Assembly: GCF_949987535.1 (NCBI RefSeq)
Contig: NW_026646042.1
Location: forward strand, 124,001 to 188,000
Origin: Balaenoptera acutorostrata
Lineage: Eukaryota > Chordata > Mammalia > Artiodactyla > Balaenopteridae
Direction of reading: 5' to 3'
Length of the DNA: 64,000 bases
Every line of letters begins with the position of its first letter. Positions within the stretch are counted from its first letter, which is position 1. The position numbers were made by a program, and so were the translations under genes. Positions 63,385 to 64,000 of this stretch are shown piece by piece. The notes beneath the pieces are model-generated. The model searched no databases, was not told the DNA's origin, and saw only the letters and a list, made by a program, of their open reading frames with translations.

Positions 63385-64000
63385 TTGGCCAAAAAGGGCG
63401 TATGCGTTTTTTCCTGAATATATTCAGGAAAAAACGCATACGCCCTTTTTGGCCAAGGGCATCATTGTCCACGTTTTGCCGCTTTTCATGTGCTTTCAAG
63501 GCGATTCGAATCTACCTCCTGAAATCTGTTTCCTGCAATTCTGCCTTGCTTTCAAAGCCTCTTCGTTGCCTTCCCTTAATATATTTGTGGACGAGAGGTA
63601 TCATTTAAAACTCTGCAGGTTTGCGAATTGCAGTGCCCCTGAGCTCCATTTTTCAACTCGCTTTTTTGGGAGCTGGCCACCAAAGCGCAGGATTGCTTCA
63701 GGCCCTCTTCTGGTTCTGGGGGGCAGGCTGAGTTTGTGCTTAATTCTTCTTCCTGATGGGAAAATAGAGTGACCTGTGCCTGTCCCAACACCTAGAGCTA
63801 GTCTCTCATTGGTTCCCCCTCTTCCCGTTCATCCTCAGGACAAATTGCAACCTGTACGGAAAAGGAGGTTAAAGGTGCTGATTCTCCAAGGAGGGAGATG
63901 GCTAGCAAATCGGCTGGAATGGCGAACCCGAGCAAAGGAGATGAGAAATGAGGTGCGTTTTAGAAACTTTTCCCGATCACACGGTGTACCATCTTCTGGG
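63385..64000 (+). repeat. Satellite monomer 37, left end only
   Basis: The first 616 bases of a monomer cut by the window end. Head 3 with a perfect palindrome; private GCTGAGTTTGTG and GAAACTTTTCCC. Confidence 0.95.

Larger units (their letters stand above)
1..64000 (+). repeat. Satellite array, 1,758-1,759-bp monomer, about 36.4 head-to-tail copies (probable common cetacean satellite)
   Basis: Seen: the palindrome core recurs at starts 76, 1834, 3593, 5352, 7111, 8869, 10627, 12386, 14144, 15903, 17662, 19421, 21180, 22939, 24697, 26456, 28214, 29972, 31731, 33490, 35249, 37007, 38766, 40525, 42284, 44042, 45801, 47559, 49318, 51076, 52834, 54593, 56351, 58110, 59868, 61626 and 63385, always 1,758 or 1,759 bp apart, with no inversion, gap or insertion. 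Type key used below. Heads: 1 = GTTTGTG with GGCCGCC; 2 = GTCTGTG with CCGCAAAAGC and GGCCGG; 3 = GTTTGCG with GGCCACC, usually plus CCCGTTC, GGAAAAGG and GCTAGCAAAT; 4 = GTTTGTG with CCGCAAAA. Tails: A = six-T run without other marks; B = five-T run, CACAACG, CCCCATGG, GAAGTGAG; C = five-T run, GCATAGC; D = GATCACAAC, CAGGACAC; E = TTTGTAGCGC. Family assignment is from recall of monomer length and LINE-1 ancestry. Alternative: an unrelated mammalian satellite of similar length. Confidence 0.97.

Noticed and set aside
1..64000. CRISPR array
   Set aside because: The repeat unit is 1.76 kb and there are no short repeats with unique spacers; the material between palindromes is itself repeated.
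1..64000. Assembly artefact from collapsing or looping one monomer
   Set aside because: Copies carry distinct linked variants and private changes in a non-random order, which an artificial repetition of one unit would not produce. Exact copy number in the most uniform runs (19.4-24.1 kb, 47.6-53 kb) remains uncertain.

Overview
The whole 64-kb window is one uninterrupted, head-to-tail satellite DNA array. The monomer is 1,758-1,759 bp, and about 36.4 copies lie in the same orientation. I found no gene, RNA gene, CRISPR array, unique sequence or inserted young transposon. Both window edges fall inside a monomer, so the array continues in both directions. The many recurring open reading frames (up to 194 codons) repeat once per monomer, overlap on both strands, and are not genes.

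Organism: the monomer length and composition fit the common cetacean satellite, a heterochromatic satellite that as I recall has a unit of about 1.75-1.76 kb in baleen, sperm and beaked whales, about 1.58 kb in dolphins and their relatives, and was reported to derive from a LINE-1. I therefore favour a non-delphinoid whale. This rests on recall of the family, not on a database search.

Layout of one monomer, using the copy at 3593-5351 and its neighbours: (1) a perfect spacerless 72-bp palindrome at 3593-3664; (2) an antisense LINE-1 ORF2 remnant after the palindrome, clear to about 3765 and weaker to about 3885; (3) about 580 bp of unassigned sequence, 3886-4464; (4) an antisense LINE-1 3' UTR remnant, 4465-4819; (5) the ORF2 C-terminal remnant from 4820 up to the next palindrome at 5352. 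LINE-1 sense is the minus strand, and the palindrome interrupts the LINE-1 homology.

Array dynamics: copies differ by linked variant sets that I call head types 1-4 (just after the palindrome) and tail types A-E (just before it); these are defined in the array entry. Local amplification is visible: three near-identical copies in tandem near 19.4-24.1 kb, a run of one type at 47.6-53.2 kb, and two-monomer (3,517-bp) units repeated in tandem at 40,525-47,558. Several monomers are mosaics, as expected from unequal exchange or gene conversion.

The most notable signals are the palindrome in all 37 positions, its place inside a LINE-1 remnant, and a block of about 420 bp (4187-4610 and its equivalents) that is almost invariant across copies while the rest varies.
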